Assembly (NCBI GenBank): GCA_029532415.1
Contig: JAQOTA010000047.1
Coordinates: forward strand, 124,001 to 188,000
DNA: 64,000 bases
From: Marasmius tenuissimus
Taxonomy: Eukaryota; Basidiomycota; Agaricomycetes; Agaricales; Marasmiaceae
Reading direction: 5' to 3'
Shown here: piece after piece, positions 10,533 to 22,053 of the stretch
How the letters are laid out: the number at the start of each line of letters is the position of its first letter
How positions within the stretch are numbered: position 1 is the first letter of the stretch
Translations under genes and position numbers: made by a program
The notes under the pieces: model-generated
Told to the model about the DNA's origin: nothing
The model's database searches: none
Seen by the model: only the letters and a program-made list of their open reading frames with translations

Positions 10533-11838
10533 TTATTCATCCATCAGGTATACATCGTTCGCGCACCACCAACAGCACACAACGGGCTCAATTTGCCACC
10601 ACCACCACTGCCTATTCGTATCAGCCACCATTCACTAGCGAGTACCGGGCACTCACATGGCGATTCAGTAACCTCCGGGGCCATTTCCCAAAGACCGCAT
10701 CGATCTCTCGATTGATATCAGCAGCGTCATCCTCCCTTCTCCTCAACAATGGCGAACTTTCATCTTCATCACCGTTTTGAATGTGGTTGGGATCCCCAGC
10801 GCCTGTGGATCCAAAGTAACCGTAACCGTCCCAAACGCTCTTCACGTCGTTTAGCGACCGTCTAGAACGTTTTCCACCGGAAGCGAACAAGTTCACTCGT
10901 CGTCCCAGCGGTCCCCATTTCGACGGTAAGGATTCTTGTTCACGAAACCTCAGAGGTGCCGAAATCGACGATGACATCGAGGAAGATCGGGTCGAAGCTA
11001 GAGAGGCCGGAGAACTTTGTCCAACCAAGTTCATTGGGGGTACTGATATTAGGTTCGGAGTGGCTGGAGATACAGATTCGGTTGTCGAAGAGCGATGGCG
11101 CCTTGAACCACTGAGGCCTGAAGTTATCCTGACTCTAGGAAGGAATCGTATCGAGCCACGATGAAGGGGAGATGCATCTTCAGTGGGAGAGGGAATTGTC
11201 GGTGAACTCTGGCACGAGACCAGTATTGGGAAAGGTTGCGGTCGTCTATTTGAGCTTGTAGCAACGGTTTCGACACCCCTTTGGTCTTTTAAATATCAAC
11301 AATAAAAAACTATTGCAAGAGCGAGTTATATGCGCACGCACCGAGTGTCGATTCTCCCATGTTCCCTTCGTCATTTACACTGGTGGGCTCAATAGGCCTG
11401 AAATTCAACCGCTCGTCATCGACGCTCTCTATTGAAGAGATTGAGACGTTGAGAAGGCTGTCATCGACACAGTATGGAGAAATAAACAACATACCCGTAG
11501 TTCCTCGAAAGTGATTACCGAGCTCATGTTCCGTTTGGCTGGTTCTGACTCCGCATGGTACTCCTGGCACAAGACCATTCCCCACATAGTCATTTGTCTG
11601 TATTTCCCCTTGGCCTTGGGCTTCTTCGAGGTTCTCGTGGATATAGTGCATCTTTGGGCCTGAAAGCTGTATGTTGTGTATGATTGGTGCAGAGAATGCC
11701 AGCGAAGAGCAGCGAGGTTAGAAACGTATTCGAGAGCCAGTCATGGGGCTACCCGCTATGCGCCACCCCTTGATCCAGACAGCCAGAGCCTGAGAATGTC
11801 ACTGTTGACCGTGAGGAAGAACGGAAAAGCCTGTGCAT
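10533..11838 (-). CDS. Unrecognised Ser-rich orphan protein
   Basis: Gene of unknown function, spliced by eye. ATG 11838 gives MHRLFRSSSRSTVTFSGSGC. A phase-1 intron leads to MHYIHENLEEAQGQGEIQTN (11310-11650). A further phase-1 intron beginning GTGCGT leads to the long exon 10663-11290. That exon is Ser/Pro/Arg-rich (SGSRRHRSSTTESVSPATPN) with a more ordered C-terminal part (DVKSVWDGYGYFGSTGAGD, then SPLLRRREDDAADINREIDA and VFGKWPRRLLNRH). A GTGAGT donor after NRH can splice to WWWWQIEPVVCCWW and a stop at 10535. Unspliced, the frame ends nearby at SLVNGG (10621). It converges with no neighbour and is divergent from the pseudokinase gene at 12216. The exon chain is plausible because all phases agree; the function is open. 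Confidence 0.5.
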
Positions 11839-12215
11839 ATAAGTTGCCGATGTCAGTTGACTGGGCATGAGAATTTCTGAGAATTTTGCGATGCGTAATG
11901 ACCACCACCATCTCGTCCTCGTCGACCTCGAGACGGCCCCCATAACACCTTCTAGAATGAACCCCTAAATGAACTGGAAGATCTCTCACCTTCACCCTCG
12001 AGGCCCGTCTCCACATTTCTAGCCGACAACGTGCCTTTCATGAGGTCGCCAACTGGCCAATTGCCAATTCCGTTTTCTGGTCCTGATAAGACCGACAAGA
12101 GAAAAAAACAAGCCGAAAAAAAGGGAAAAATAATTCCGAACACAGATCGGTGACAGAGCCCAAGGGTACAAGTCTGCACTCATCTTGTCTCAGATGCAGC
12201 AGCTTACCTCGAACG

Positions 12216-13691
12216 ATGGACTCTCCAGCGAGCGACGACACTATCGACGACTTGGAACCAACTTCCTGGGGACATCCTCTCACAAGAATGCGCGATGACC
12301 CTCTCTATATCGCCTGTGCGGAGGCTCTGTACGGAGAGGCCCTGCATGAAGGCTCAGACGACGACGATGCCTCGGATTCATCGTCGGTGGTATACGATAT
12401 GTGAGCTTATCTCTGTATCTGCTCGTTGGAAAGCTTTTGATTGTTTTCTAGAGATTTTGAAGAACATATAGATCAACTGCTAGTCAAAAACGACAATTCA
12501 ATTTCCCCGCTTTCACTTTCGCACCAAAAGACCAGTCATGAAGGCACCCCCTTTACCCTACTTCCGCTTTCAACAACGTCCACCCAGCTTCTCATATACC
12601 TAGCTCTGAACCAGCGAGATGCACGACTCGATCCATGGAATCCGACACCCCATATCATCTGTGCAGTAGACCGCACTCGAACACACGATACAATCTTTCT
12701 CTGCCTCAAGCATCTCGTGTCGTTCGATTTAACTCCTTTTCGAACAGTAGCAAACTGGGTAGATTTATTCAGGCAGCTCCTAGAAAGTCTATCATTCCTC
12801 CACGAACACGGTGTTGTCCACGGTGGTATCACACCCAGCACACCAGGCATCATGGTCGATATCTCAGCCGACCCCAACGCCCACGACAATCCAGATCAGT
12901 TTGATAGAACAAAATATCCCGTCAAATATTACTTTTCGGACTTTTCACGAGCGCGACACTCAGCTCTTTCCCCAACATCTTCACCCATAGGCAGCCTCAC
13001 CCGTCCTAGCTCTCCAGTTCTTCGCCAACGAGTACCATTCATCGACGATGTACACGCTCTAGGCCATCTCTTCTCAAACCTCCTACCCAACTTACCCCAC
13101 TCGCCCCTCCGAACGAAACTCGAATCCTTATCACGTTCCATGGTCAAAGGCACCCTCCGCACATCAGAAGAAGCTCGAAAACTCTTCGAAGTTCTCATCG
13201 GGAGTGTCGATGGCCCTGCTCTCGAGCAGGAATGCGCCGGCAAGCTCAAAATTTACACCGTCGATCTCATACACGACGACATCCCAACGACGACGCCCCC
13301 CTTATCCTCTCCGGCCACTGTCGTCCACCTACACGAGCAGCAACAGCAGGCTTCGTGGGAGGCCAGGCCCAAGTTGCAACCTAGATCACCTACGCTTCCT
13401 TTTGGAATCGTACAAGGGGTTCAACAAGCAAGTACAACCGAGAACGGCCATGAAGGAGTCGCTGAAAAACCCTCTGCCAAATCTGCACCTCCTACACGTC
13501 GAAATAGTACAGACAAACCATGCACGAGGACTCCAGAAGACCACCCTGCTCTGGGACTCGTTGGCCTCGGGCTTGGTGTGGGGTTGGATGAGAGTTGGGG
13601 AGATAAAGAGCTGAAGCAGTTCCGACCGGACATGGTTCGCAAAAAGTCGAAGCATGCACATCACCCGTCTTTGCACAAGAATCCGTCTTGA
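12216..13691 (+). CDS. Kinase-like protein, probably a pseudokinase
   Basis: Two exons, 12216-12400 and 12452-13691, with a 51-nt phase-2 intron. The first exon is acidic (EGSDDDDASDSSSVVYDI). The core follows protein-kinase order: a helix-rich stretch LVSFDLTPFRTVANWVDLFR, then LLESLSFLHEHGVVHGGI at the catalytic-loop position, then YPVKYYFSDFSRARHS at the DFG position, then DDVHALGHLFSNLLPNLPH like the F-helix. The catalytic HRD is replaced by HGG and DFG by DFS, and no clear glycine loop or VAIK lysine is visible. It is therefore probably inactive. Agaricomycetes carry many such kinase-like genes with HGD/HGx loops. The C-terminal 150 residues are disordered, with a Gly-Leu repeat LGLVGLGLGVGLDESWGD. 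ATG 12216 is the first in-frame ATG. Confidence 0.65.
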
Positions 13692-13974
13692 TTTTTCCAT
13701 CCTTTACGTACACGTGTACCTTAATAGCTTGTGCTCACATTATTCTCGCAGGTTTCAATCTAGATTCTACGTTGTCGTAGTTGATGCCGTTCTGCGTTTC
13801 ATCACCTTGATTAGTTCTTTTCTTGAGTGACGATCACAGCAGGTATAAAGGTAGTCGTCGAAACATGATTACGCTAAGGCTTAGTAGAATGTACACATAG
13901 ATAAAGCCAATGAAGAACGATACAGATAAATATATGCTCAGGTTCGTCAAGATCCAGATACTGCTGCACACTGC

Positions 13975-16900
13975 TCATCGCATCAGCTGGAAAGAAAAGG
14001 AGGCATTAGCCTGGGTTAAGCGACATCGAAGACTTACACCCACCTCTTCCGCATCTTGCTCCGTCTTGGTGGAAGTACCGCCATACTTCTTCACGTCCGC
14101 CTTGGTCAAATAGCTCAACTTCCTACCCTCCTTCTTCACCTCTTCCCAAAACTCCTCGTTTCCAGGCTTTGAATCCATGCATTTCTCATACAGATTCTCC
14201 AAAAACCTGCATCAGGTCAAGAAACGGTCAGTCATCTCCGCCACCAGGCAATGACTAGGACTCACGTATTCCAAGCATCCACCTCATCCTCAACCATGGC
14301 AGTCTGCCTCATCGCCCTCATACACTCAATCATCTCCTTCGTCCTCCGATTCGCAAACGGCCTCATCACAACCTCCTCAATAACAGTCCCCAAATCCTCC
14401 ACCGCCTTCGAAACAACATCTCCCTTCTCTAAATTCGCATTGAAATCCTCCAACGGGTACGTATTCCCGATAATCCTCCCCGAAGCAACGCCACGGTCAA
14501 CATCCGCGTCTACTTTCCCTCTACCACTCCGTGACCTCGGCTTTTCAGGAGGCCGTTGAGCAAGCGGCGAGAGCGAACGAGCAGGCGTGGGCAGTGGTTG
14601 ACGAGATTTCGGTTTGTCCGCTGGTTCCTTGTCTTTCTCTTTGGCAGGCAGTTTCGGTAGCAGTAGTTCCTCCTCGTCGCTTTCGTCCTCCGTCACGCTA
14701 TCCTCTGCATCCTGGGTCGCCTTTTCCTTCCCTTTACCCGACGGAGAAGCTTGGGTAAGTCTGACTTGAGACTGCGACTGGCTCTGGGTAGGTCGAGAAG
14801 GCTTCCGATCAAGTAGAAGCACGTCGTCATCGTCGTCGTTGGCATGAACATGTCCGTCCTTCCTGTTTCGTTTGACTTCCTTTTGAACTGAGGGCGAACG
14901 CATCAGCGAAGAATGTACATCGGGAATGTAATATAGCACTCACTATGCTTGACCTTGAACTTCTCTCGGCACCTCTCCAAAGGTTCCTTCGCCGCCTTCA
15001 CGACTTTCTTCGGCGGCTCAAAGTACTTGGTCGTTTCTGGATGCGGAGGAGGTACCGGGTTCGTAGCAATGTCATCCACAATTGCGCAATGAAACTGTGC
15101 TTGCTTCACCCGATGGAAAGCAGGATTGTACGAGTCGGGCGGGGAATACCAGGGTGTTCGGTTGCTAGATAGGGCCATGGGCTAGAGAACTCGATGGGCA
15201 GATAATTATCGACTTACCCCTCCTCGTCTTTAGGTCCTGCCTCCATCAAATCCATGGCATCGACAAGTTCATCCATAGCGTCTTGCTGCTCCTCAGTCGG
15301 GATATACGGGTGCTCTGTTAGCACCTCTCCCTTCTTATTGACAAGATGGTCGAGCGAAGCAAACGTATACTTCCTCACGTCGTCTGCAAATGGCATCTGG
15401 CAGAGCACAGACAGTTGAGCTTCGGAGCCAGCTCAGATTGATTCGAGGTCACTCACTTGAGCCCAGAGGAAACAATGGACCTCATCAAACATTGTGGGCA
15501 ACAACACCCCCATCTTGGGATCCATTCCGTCTCTCGTTACCCAGCGGGCGATAGCCATGAGCGGTTTGCGTTTCTTCCCATCCTCCATTGACATCGCTTG
15601 CACTAATGAAGAAAGGGCCACTTGCTGTTGGGGCCTGTCAGGATCCGCCCAAACGTACTGGATTTCACTCATGGATAACTCCCTCTTGAACTATCGGACA
15701 GGTTTGAAAACGAACTTTTGCGCTCCTGAGAAGGCAACAACTCACATTGTCAGCAGGGAAGAATCCGCAGATATCTATGCCTTTTTTAGTGGGTAGGCGA
15801 GTGAATTGTCCGTCAGGACATGGCACGTAGGAAGTGCCGTACTTGAACCCTCTGATAAGCTGTTCTTTCTCTATGCTCTCCAGTGCGTCCTTCTTTTTCT
15901 TTCCCGTCTCATCGTCGATCTCTTCCTCATCGACTTCCATTTTTGTATCGCCATCAACATCTTTGCCCTCTTCGCCCTCAGGATTGCGATCAACAAAATA
16001 CTCTGTTCGAGGTTTCAGCTGCACGAACACGTTCTCCTTGTCTTCATCATCCACTTGCATCGTCTTGCCGTCTTCATCGTCGTCCTTGCGAATCGCAAAC
16101 TTTTTGAAGCTCTTGGGCCGCGTGACTGCCGTACATTTGCTCGTCTTAACCAGAATCTCCCAAGCTTCCTCAGGTTTACCGTTCGCGTCTCCAAGTCGAA
16201 GCACGGTAGGTGACAGAGTTGACCTTGTCCCTTGAATATCTGGTCGAATGACTTCTTGCAGAGCATATGCAAGGGTCCCAACAGTAGCGGTCTTGAGACG
16301 TTCAGCGAAGGCGTGGAAGAACTTTTCATTCTGACGCTGGAGAGGACATCAGAGCGACGAAAACAGATGACTGTGAATTACGCACCTTCTCGTGAGTCTT
16401 CTCTTCCTCTTCAAATCGGTATTCTTCGTCGTCCTGGTCAAAGTCTACCCCTCTGGCCACAACAAGCGTTAGACGAGAAGGGCCTGTTCAGCAATCCTCA
16501 ACTCACGCAATGAGCATTTGAACATCCCTTTCGTTCATCTTATCAGCCGTCATTTCCCAGTCTTCCAGTTCAATAGGGCCTTGTCCGTCGGTGACGAGGT
16601 AGATCTTTTTCGTCCAAGCCTTCTTCCCAAGGTACTGTGATTGGGTTTCCAAACCAACGATGATGGCATCGAGAGCTATTGTCAATGGGTCAAACCCTAA
16701 GTTCAGAAATGAAAAGGTCTATGACAACTTACGGTCCCCGTAAACCGACGAAGCAGTCAGTTTATCTAGCTTGGCGAGTGTTCCAGCATTAGGAGTCCCG
16801 ATTGGAATGTATTCAACAACGTTCTCATATCCTCCACTCTGGTCATTGATAATATTCTTCGTGTCTGAAAGTAATTCGAGCCCCCGCACAAGCGTCGCAA

Positions 16901-17199
16901 AATATCCAAGTACTCACCTTCGGCACCGAAGATTATGACACCGCATTGGTCTGTTTTCCTCCCATGGTAGATCTAGAAGGCGGTGGTCAGAGCAGTTCTT
17001 TGACGAATGGGCCCATGAGTACCATTTCTTGTATCTTGAGCTTGACGAACTGCAACGCCCATTCGAGATTCGTGATTTCCGCCGTACGCTTCTCGCCATT
17101 TGGACCATCTGGCAACTCGACAGTCCTGGTGTGCCCCATTTCTTTGGAAACGTCCAGGACAAACATCAAGACTGTGTACTGTTTTGAGGGTAAGTCCAT
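13975..17199 (-). CDS. ku80: Ku80, DNA double-strand break end-binding subunit
   Basis: Large subunit of the Ku heterodimer, which threads onto DNA ends and starts non-homologous end joining; it also acts at telomeres. ATG 17199 begins MDLPSKQYTVLMFVLDVSKE, the vWA-like domain, followed by KTDQCGVIIFGAE and IYLVTDGQGPIELEDWEMTA. The β-barrel core includes LKPRTEYFVDRNPEGEEG and FKYGTSYVPCPDGQF, KKGIDICGFFPADN, SLVQAMSMEDGKKRKPLMAI and WYSPPDSYNPAFHRVKQAQF. A long charged linker has a poly-Asp stretch and QSQSQSQ. The C-terminal helical domain (QMxRPF-like VVMRPFANRRTKEMIECMRA and NEEFWEEVKKEGRKLSYLTK) is retained, and the last exon ends GLMR. About ten short introns; domain order and length (about 850 aa) are normal for fungi. 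It is head to head with the F-box gene at 17475. Confidence 0.93.
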
Positions 17200-17474
17200 G
17201 CATGAAAGAGGAGGAGGAGATGCATACTCCAGAACGCGCTTCGCCAGACGGAGCCATGATGGGAGTTGGGAATAGGGACGCGATTTGACACGTGACGCTG
17301 TCGCCGCGTCTCGTGGGTGACTCGGACACCGCCACACGCCGCGTCGGTTCAGCATTGATTTCCTTGAGCCACTCCGACTCGTTCTTTGTACTACCACCAC
17401 ACAATTGACTTGCGTCTTGAATCAAGGTATGTGCCCGTTGATGAACGATTAGGCGAACCTATTACTGACTCTCT

Positions 17475-19352
17475 ATGTCTCAGATGTTCGGCAATAGCTT
17501 CTCATCTCCCACTGTTGAAGCAATGGAAGGTCGTGCAGAGGAGATGATTCAGATTCGTACCCAAATATGCAACCACTGTGGGCATGAACTTCGAACAGAA
17601 GCGATACCAGTTCCAGCCCACTTTTTCAGATACGACTTCGTGCCTTCCAGTCGCGAAGCAATCGACATTGCGGCGGTCTTAGAGGTCGAAAGCCACGAGT
17701 TGTGCCGTTATGATGGCGAGATCGCTGCAATCGCGTTGTTGAAGGAACGCTTGGAGGAAGGCAGAGCTCGTCTTCACGCTCGCATAGAACAGCGCCGTGC
17801 CGTGTTGTCTCCAGTCCGAAGGGTACCCTCAGAAATCTGGCAAATGATATTTTCATGGGTTTGCTTGTCGGAAGCATATTCCTTAACCTTCAGGGATAAG
17901 TATGCCTTATCGAGAAACGCCCACAGCTCCTGGTCCGCGTCAATTCGACGACCCATATCCATCCCTTACCCATGCATGCTATCGTCTATCTGTAGGGCAT
18001 GGCGGAGCATCGCACACTCGACCCCCGCCTTATGGTGCTCTATATGCATCAATCTCGATGGAATGGTGTCCGACCTACGGCCTCCTCTCATTTCAGTCCT
18101 TGAAAGGTCCTCGGGGCGCCCATTGAAAATCTCTATCACCACTCTGTCGAAATCCGGCAGGGATGTTTTTCGGGACAACGGCCAAGCTAGTGAATCATTC
18201 TCACCACCCCAATACAATATCTTACATCTATTGCTGAGCGAGATGTCACGATGTGAAGACCTCCAACTTGTCATAAATCGGAGATGGGAGCCGTCGTGTA
18301 TTCCGCACTTCGATCTTCCCATTCTCAAAGCATTCCGCACAAACATTGTACCTTGCATGCATACAGGCACGTTTCACAGCACCCACTGGCTCTGGGAAAA
18401 GATCATGGGCACTCAGAGCCTCACCGATCTCGTTGTCCCTCGGGTACCACCTTTCGCCCTGATTCCTCAACTGCACCATCTCGATATTGAAGGCGTACCA
18501 TTTATGGACGACTGGAAGTTACCTCGTCTTCTGCGGACGGCTTCTCTGTTAGAGTCATTGGCGATACGCCATCTATCCATCGGGAACATGACACTCGACC
18601 CTCCAGTCCACCTGGCTCATCTCCGGCACTTTTCCCTGGTGATACAGGACCCGTACAACGAGCCTCCTGTGTATTCCAGTTTCTTTGACGCCCTCACACT
18701 TCCCTCTCTGAAGTCCTTCAGAATGAAATGTACAATCAATCAGGGCATCGACCCAAGCCATTGGCCTCACCACGCTTTTCTCGCATTTCTTCAACGGTGC
18801 TCGAATTCCCTCGAGAAGTTTGCGATGGAGATAGCTGCGCCCCATTCCACCATCTCGAACATCGCTTTCCCTGTGCCAGAATACGTTAGTACGCTGGTCA
18901 ATCTGACACACTTGTGTCTGAAACGTCAAGTCGACGAAGACGTAGGCCCTGCTCTCGACTTCATCTCTTACCTCACCTCTAATCCTCGCCTAGTTCCCCG
19001 TCTGTCTGAGCTCGTCATTACCCTCACCCATTCGGAAGACATCATTCAGCAATCACCGTCCATTGCAGACCATCTCCTAAAATTCGCAGAGTCCAGAGCT
19101 CAGGATGAGACCAGCGTCGGCGGCGGGCCACAGTTCGTGGCCTTCGCCTTGACGAACCGCGGCTTTACATGGGATTCGTCATTCAGTTCGAGTTGGGATC
19201 CTCTCGAAGATAGCGTAGATCTGGCTGAAAGGACGAGAAACTTGAGATTCAGGAATATTAAATGCGCCTTGGGGTTCTCGAGTCGCATCTTCGACCATCA
19301 CTCGGATCCTTCCCTCCAGTGGTGGGAGGAGGACCTTAGAAAAGCTGCATGA
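17475..19352 (+). CDS. F-box / leucine-rich protein
   Basis: Agaricomycete F-box-like protein, probably a substrate receptor of an SCF-type ubiquitin ligase. It is an uninterrupted frame of 625 aa. Near the N terminus are two CxxC-type cysteines (ICNHCGHEL), then PVPAHFFRYDFVPSSREAID, a coiled coil (AALLKERLEE-like region) and the F-box entry IEQRRAVLSPVRRVPSEIWQ with MIF. The rest is leucine-rich repeat-like (LPRLLRTASLLESLAIRHLS). The same order occurs in the three minus-strand F-box genes at 28-49 kb, so all four are one family, with this copy the most diverged. The start may be ATG 17475 or, if TCTCAG/ATG is an acceptor, ATG 17484. The 275-bp gap to Ku80 would hold both promoters. Confidence 0.8.
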   Translation: MSQMFGNSFSSPTVEAMEGRAEEMIQIRTQICNHCGHELRTEAIPVPAHFFRYDFVPSSREAIDIAAVLEVESHELCRYDGEIAAIALLKERLEEGRARLHARIEQRRAVLSPVRRVPSEIWQMIFSWVCLSEAYSLTFRDKYALSRNAHSSWSASIRRPISIPYPCMLSSICRAWRSIAHSTPALWCSICINLDGMVSDLRPPLISVLERSSGRPLKISITTLSKSGRDVFRDNGQASESFSPPQYNILHLLLSEMSRCEDLQLVINRRWEPSCIPHFDLPILKAFRTNIVPCMHTGTFHSTHWLWEKIMGTQSLTDLVVPRVPPFALIPQLHHLDIEGVPFMDDWKLPRLLRTASLLESLAIRHLSIGNMTLDPPVHLAHLRHFSLVIQDPYNEPPVYSSFFDALTLPSLKSFRMKCTINQGIDPSHWPHHAFLAFLQRCSNSLEKFAMEIAAPHSTISNIAFPVPEYVSTLVNLTHLCLKRQVDEDVGPALDFISYLTSNPRLVPRLSELVITLTHSEDIIQQSPSIADHLLKFAESRAQDETSVGGGPQFVAFALTNRGFTWDSSFSSSWDPLEDSVDLAERTRNLRFRNIKCALGFSSRIFDHHSDPSLQWWEEDLRKAA

Positions 19353-19438
19353 ACGTTGAAGGTATGCATCTACCTCTTTGTCCTAGGTACTTTGAAACTA
19401 ATCGAGGGAGTTTACCAGATACGCCGATGGACCACTCA

Positions 19439-19823
19439 CACTGCTGGCCAACCGTAATTTTACGACCGTAATTAGCAAGGTAAAATGCTTCGTAAAGCAC
19501 TTGGTTTTGCGGCCACATTCACCGGCGTCAACAAGATATTTTTGAGCGCGTAAAAACACACGAAATACACGAGGCAAAAAGAAGATTTTTACGAGCGCAA
19601 AACTGTCCCGGATAAATCTCGGAAGCGTTTTACGGGCGTAAAAAGGCAAAAATCAAAGAAAATTGTCACGTTTTTCGCTCGAAAAAAACAACCTTTTTCT
19701 TGGCTGTTTTGCGTGCTAAAAAAATTGGTTTTGACGCCCGTGAATTTGGCCGCAAATTCATATCTTTTACGAAGCCTTTTGCCCCATTAATTGCGGGTGT
19801 AAAAACCTGGTTGGCCAGCAGTG
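19439..19823. mobile_element. CACTG-ended MITE, copy A (385 bp)
   Basis: Ends are inverted repeats: CACTGCTGGCCAACC at 19439 and its complement at 19809-19823. Flanks carry the 3-bp direct repeat TCA (19436-19438 and 19824-19826). CACTA/CACTG ends with 3-bp duplications are the hallmark of the CACTA (CMC/EnSpm) superfamily. Inside there are many TTTTACG and CGTAAAA words in both orientations, and no coding frame. A second copy of exactly the same length lies at 31558-31942. Confidence 0.85.
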
Positions 19824-20164
19824 TCAGGTACAATGTGTCCACACACATACTTGACCCTGGTGTTAGTCGCTTAGTTGGGAAAGTCTGCCTTCAAAACTCG
19901 TTTCCGATTGTCACTCTTACAGGTCATCAGACATAGTGTACCCTATCTGGCATGCCAGGAGGCAACGGTATTATGATATGTAGTATATATCTCGTAGATG
20001 TGTATATGATTAAGACGAATGTATCAGCTCTATTGGGCGATCATAAGAGAACGAGAAAGATGAGAGATTTCGACAGGTTTTACTCCAGATACTCCTCAAC
20101 TACAACCCACATCCAACATCCTGCCTCCTATGTCCTCCACCATCGTACTCGACGGGCACCATAG
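19824..20164. other. Intergenic, no feature seen
   Basis: About 340 bases between the MITE and repeat R2. No gene, motif or repeat stands out. Confidence 0.5.
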
Positions 20165-20668
20165 AGTGGGCCTACAGCTTTGAGGAAATAACTTGTCAGC
20201 AGGATTAAATGTAGTATTGAGATAGACTTAGCTCAGCCGTTGTGTACCAGGTCCGCTTGATGGGTGTCCAACCAACGGCGGCTGTGCCGTCGTTGCCACC
20301 AAAGTCCCAATGGCAATTGTTGCTCGAATTCGAGGGTCGTGACGGGCCGTCGGCTCATCGGAGTATTGATATGGGACCGTAGAGGCGTGGCACGAGTCGG
20401 TAGATAAGGGTATAGTCGTAGAAGCCGAGCATTAAGCAACTAGAATGAAGCAAGGGTATATAGAGACCGTAGCAGAGAGAGACCTAGAGAGCCCAAAATA
20501 GGAAGGAACCGAAGCAGCATCAAACGAAGCACGAGGGGTACAGGGTATGGCAGGGTATAGCATGAGACCGAGAGACCGAGAAATTAGGGTATCGAGTAGT
20601 TTGTTCGGAGTTTGGGTATTGCCATTAGGGGATTGGGCTATCGAAGCGCATCGAAGATCAGAGAACGT

Positions 20669-21315
20669 TTACCACCACTTGCCACAATCAGCGCCAATTT
20701 GAGCCTTCGGAAAGTCAAAGATAACCCCATGTCGCTTCGACTTCTTGTCCGTCTTGTTGTTCGCAGCGAACGAAGGTGGCTTACGGAACGCGTCGAGCAC
20801 AGTGCTTAGGTCGTCCTCGAGCTCGAGCTCCTCGGTAGCAACTACAGACATCAGCCACTCATATTCTTCGGTTTCCTCAAGCTGGAATCGTTTGATTCCC
20901 TGAGAATACAAAATAGGGGTCAGCGACGACGGCGACGAGGGGCCAAGTGAGAAAAACGCCTTACCTTGCCTCTGGAACCCGTCTCATATGTATAGCAAGC
21001 ATCTCCAAACTCAATCTCTGCAACCTGGCCCAAGTAGTCTCCATCCATGCGGTGAACGACGGCGACGTTGTGGGCGGGTGAGGGGGCCAGAGCGCGGGTT
21101 CGTCGAAGCTTCCTTTCCTGTCCGTTCTGTCGTCCTTCATTGAACTTGCTCGCAGCGGCGCCAACACCTCGGAATTGGGAACGGTCTTGACGGTCCTGAA
21201 CGATAGCGGCGTTGGGGGAGGCGACGACGAGTGAAATATTTTGATTTTGGGAGTCGCAGAGCATAGCAGAGTCGTTGATGTGGCCCGAGGCAAGCAAAGC
21301 AGCAGAGAAAGGCAT
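20669..21315 (-). CDS. R2 two-exon orphan protein
   Basis: Function unknown. ATG 21315 starts MPFSAALLASGHINDSAMLC. Exon 1 contains QNQNISLVVASPNAAIVQDR, a basic patch NGQERKLRRTRALAP and AHNVAVVHRMDGDYLGQVAE, and ends CYTYETGSRGK at GTAAGG. After a 65-nt intron exon 2 reads GIKRFQLEETEEYEWLMSVV and an acidic stretch, then KKSKRHGVIFDFPKAQIG and a stop at 20669. The total is about 195 aa. There is no signal peptide or membrane segment. The alternating basic and acidic modules could suggest a nuclear or adaptor role, but that is only a guess. The copy in R1 is interrupted, so this is the likely functional one. Confidence 0.6.
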
Positions 21316-21426
21316 TTTGAGTCACAGATAGTCAAATCAAGCTACAGAGGATAGTCTACAGATAGCGCAGAAGGTGGTGGTAGAGAAGCAAGAGAGGTGG
21401 GGGTGATTTCTGGGAGGGAGGCAGGC

Positions 21427-21462
21427 TAATATAGGGTCTAGCGGTGCCTATTCTATCACGTG
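21427..21462 (-). promoter_or_regulatory. TATA box and CACGTG E-box of R2
   Basis: CACGTG at 21462-21457 and TATATTA at 21433-21427, about 112 bp before the ATG, with the same spacing as in R1. Confidence 0.5.
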
Positions 21463-22053
21463 TGATACTGGGAAGAAATCAGAATATGTAGTCCGTACCC
21501 TCAGGCTGTATCACTCTGGAAGATTGTAGGGAAAGAAATCTTACCGAATCCGAGGAGCGACTGTTACAGTTCAGGGTTGGAAGTAAAGGGGAGGAACGTG
21601 ACCGCGGCATGATCAAATGATCAGGAGTAATTGCCGAGGACCAGTGGCAGAGTCACAGTGACAGGCATTGGGGGCAAAGCTTTTCGATGTGCGGATATCC
21701 TTGGCTTGCCAGTATGTACCGCAGATTATATTTATCGATCACCCCTTCTGCGTCTTGCAGGGTCTAGAGCGTGAGATAGCTCGAGTTCATACGTGCCGGC
21801 ATATTACAGCACAAACAGAGTGCTGATTGGCAGTATCAAATTACAGAGAGAAGAGCATACAATCGAGACGATATGGTGCGTGAGGTATTCAAGCTACAGG
21901 GCCTCATCATCAACAATCGATCGCGGAATGAGATACTTGATCAAGGACGTACGAAAGCGAATCGGGTTTGTGTGCTAGAAATACTGCCAATACGCTTTTG
22001 GACCATTCAAACAAATTTGAAAGAAACGGGATTTTTGAGGCGTGAATGGGACC

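Larger units (their letters stand above)
20165..21720. repeat. Repeat unit R2 (copy of 8630-10215)
   Basis: Second copy of the unit described at 8630-10215, with the gene, introns, promoter and downstream AGGGTAT-rich stretch in the same order and orientation. It carries the intact version of the gene. The two copies are 11.5 kb apart with unrelated genes between. Confidence 0.6.

Noticed and set aside
15806..16235. Long plus-strand frames rich in Ser, Phe and Leu
   Set aside because: Antisense shadows of the acidic, Lys-rich Ku80 exons.
19439..19823. Minus and plus frames of 60-83 aa within the MITE
   Set aside because: Non-autonomous element; the frames are not kept between the two copies.
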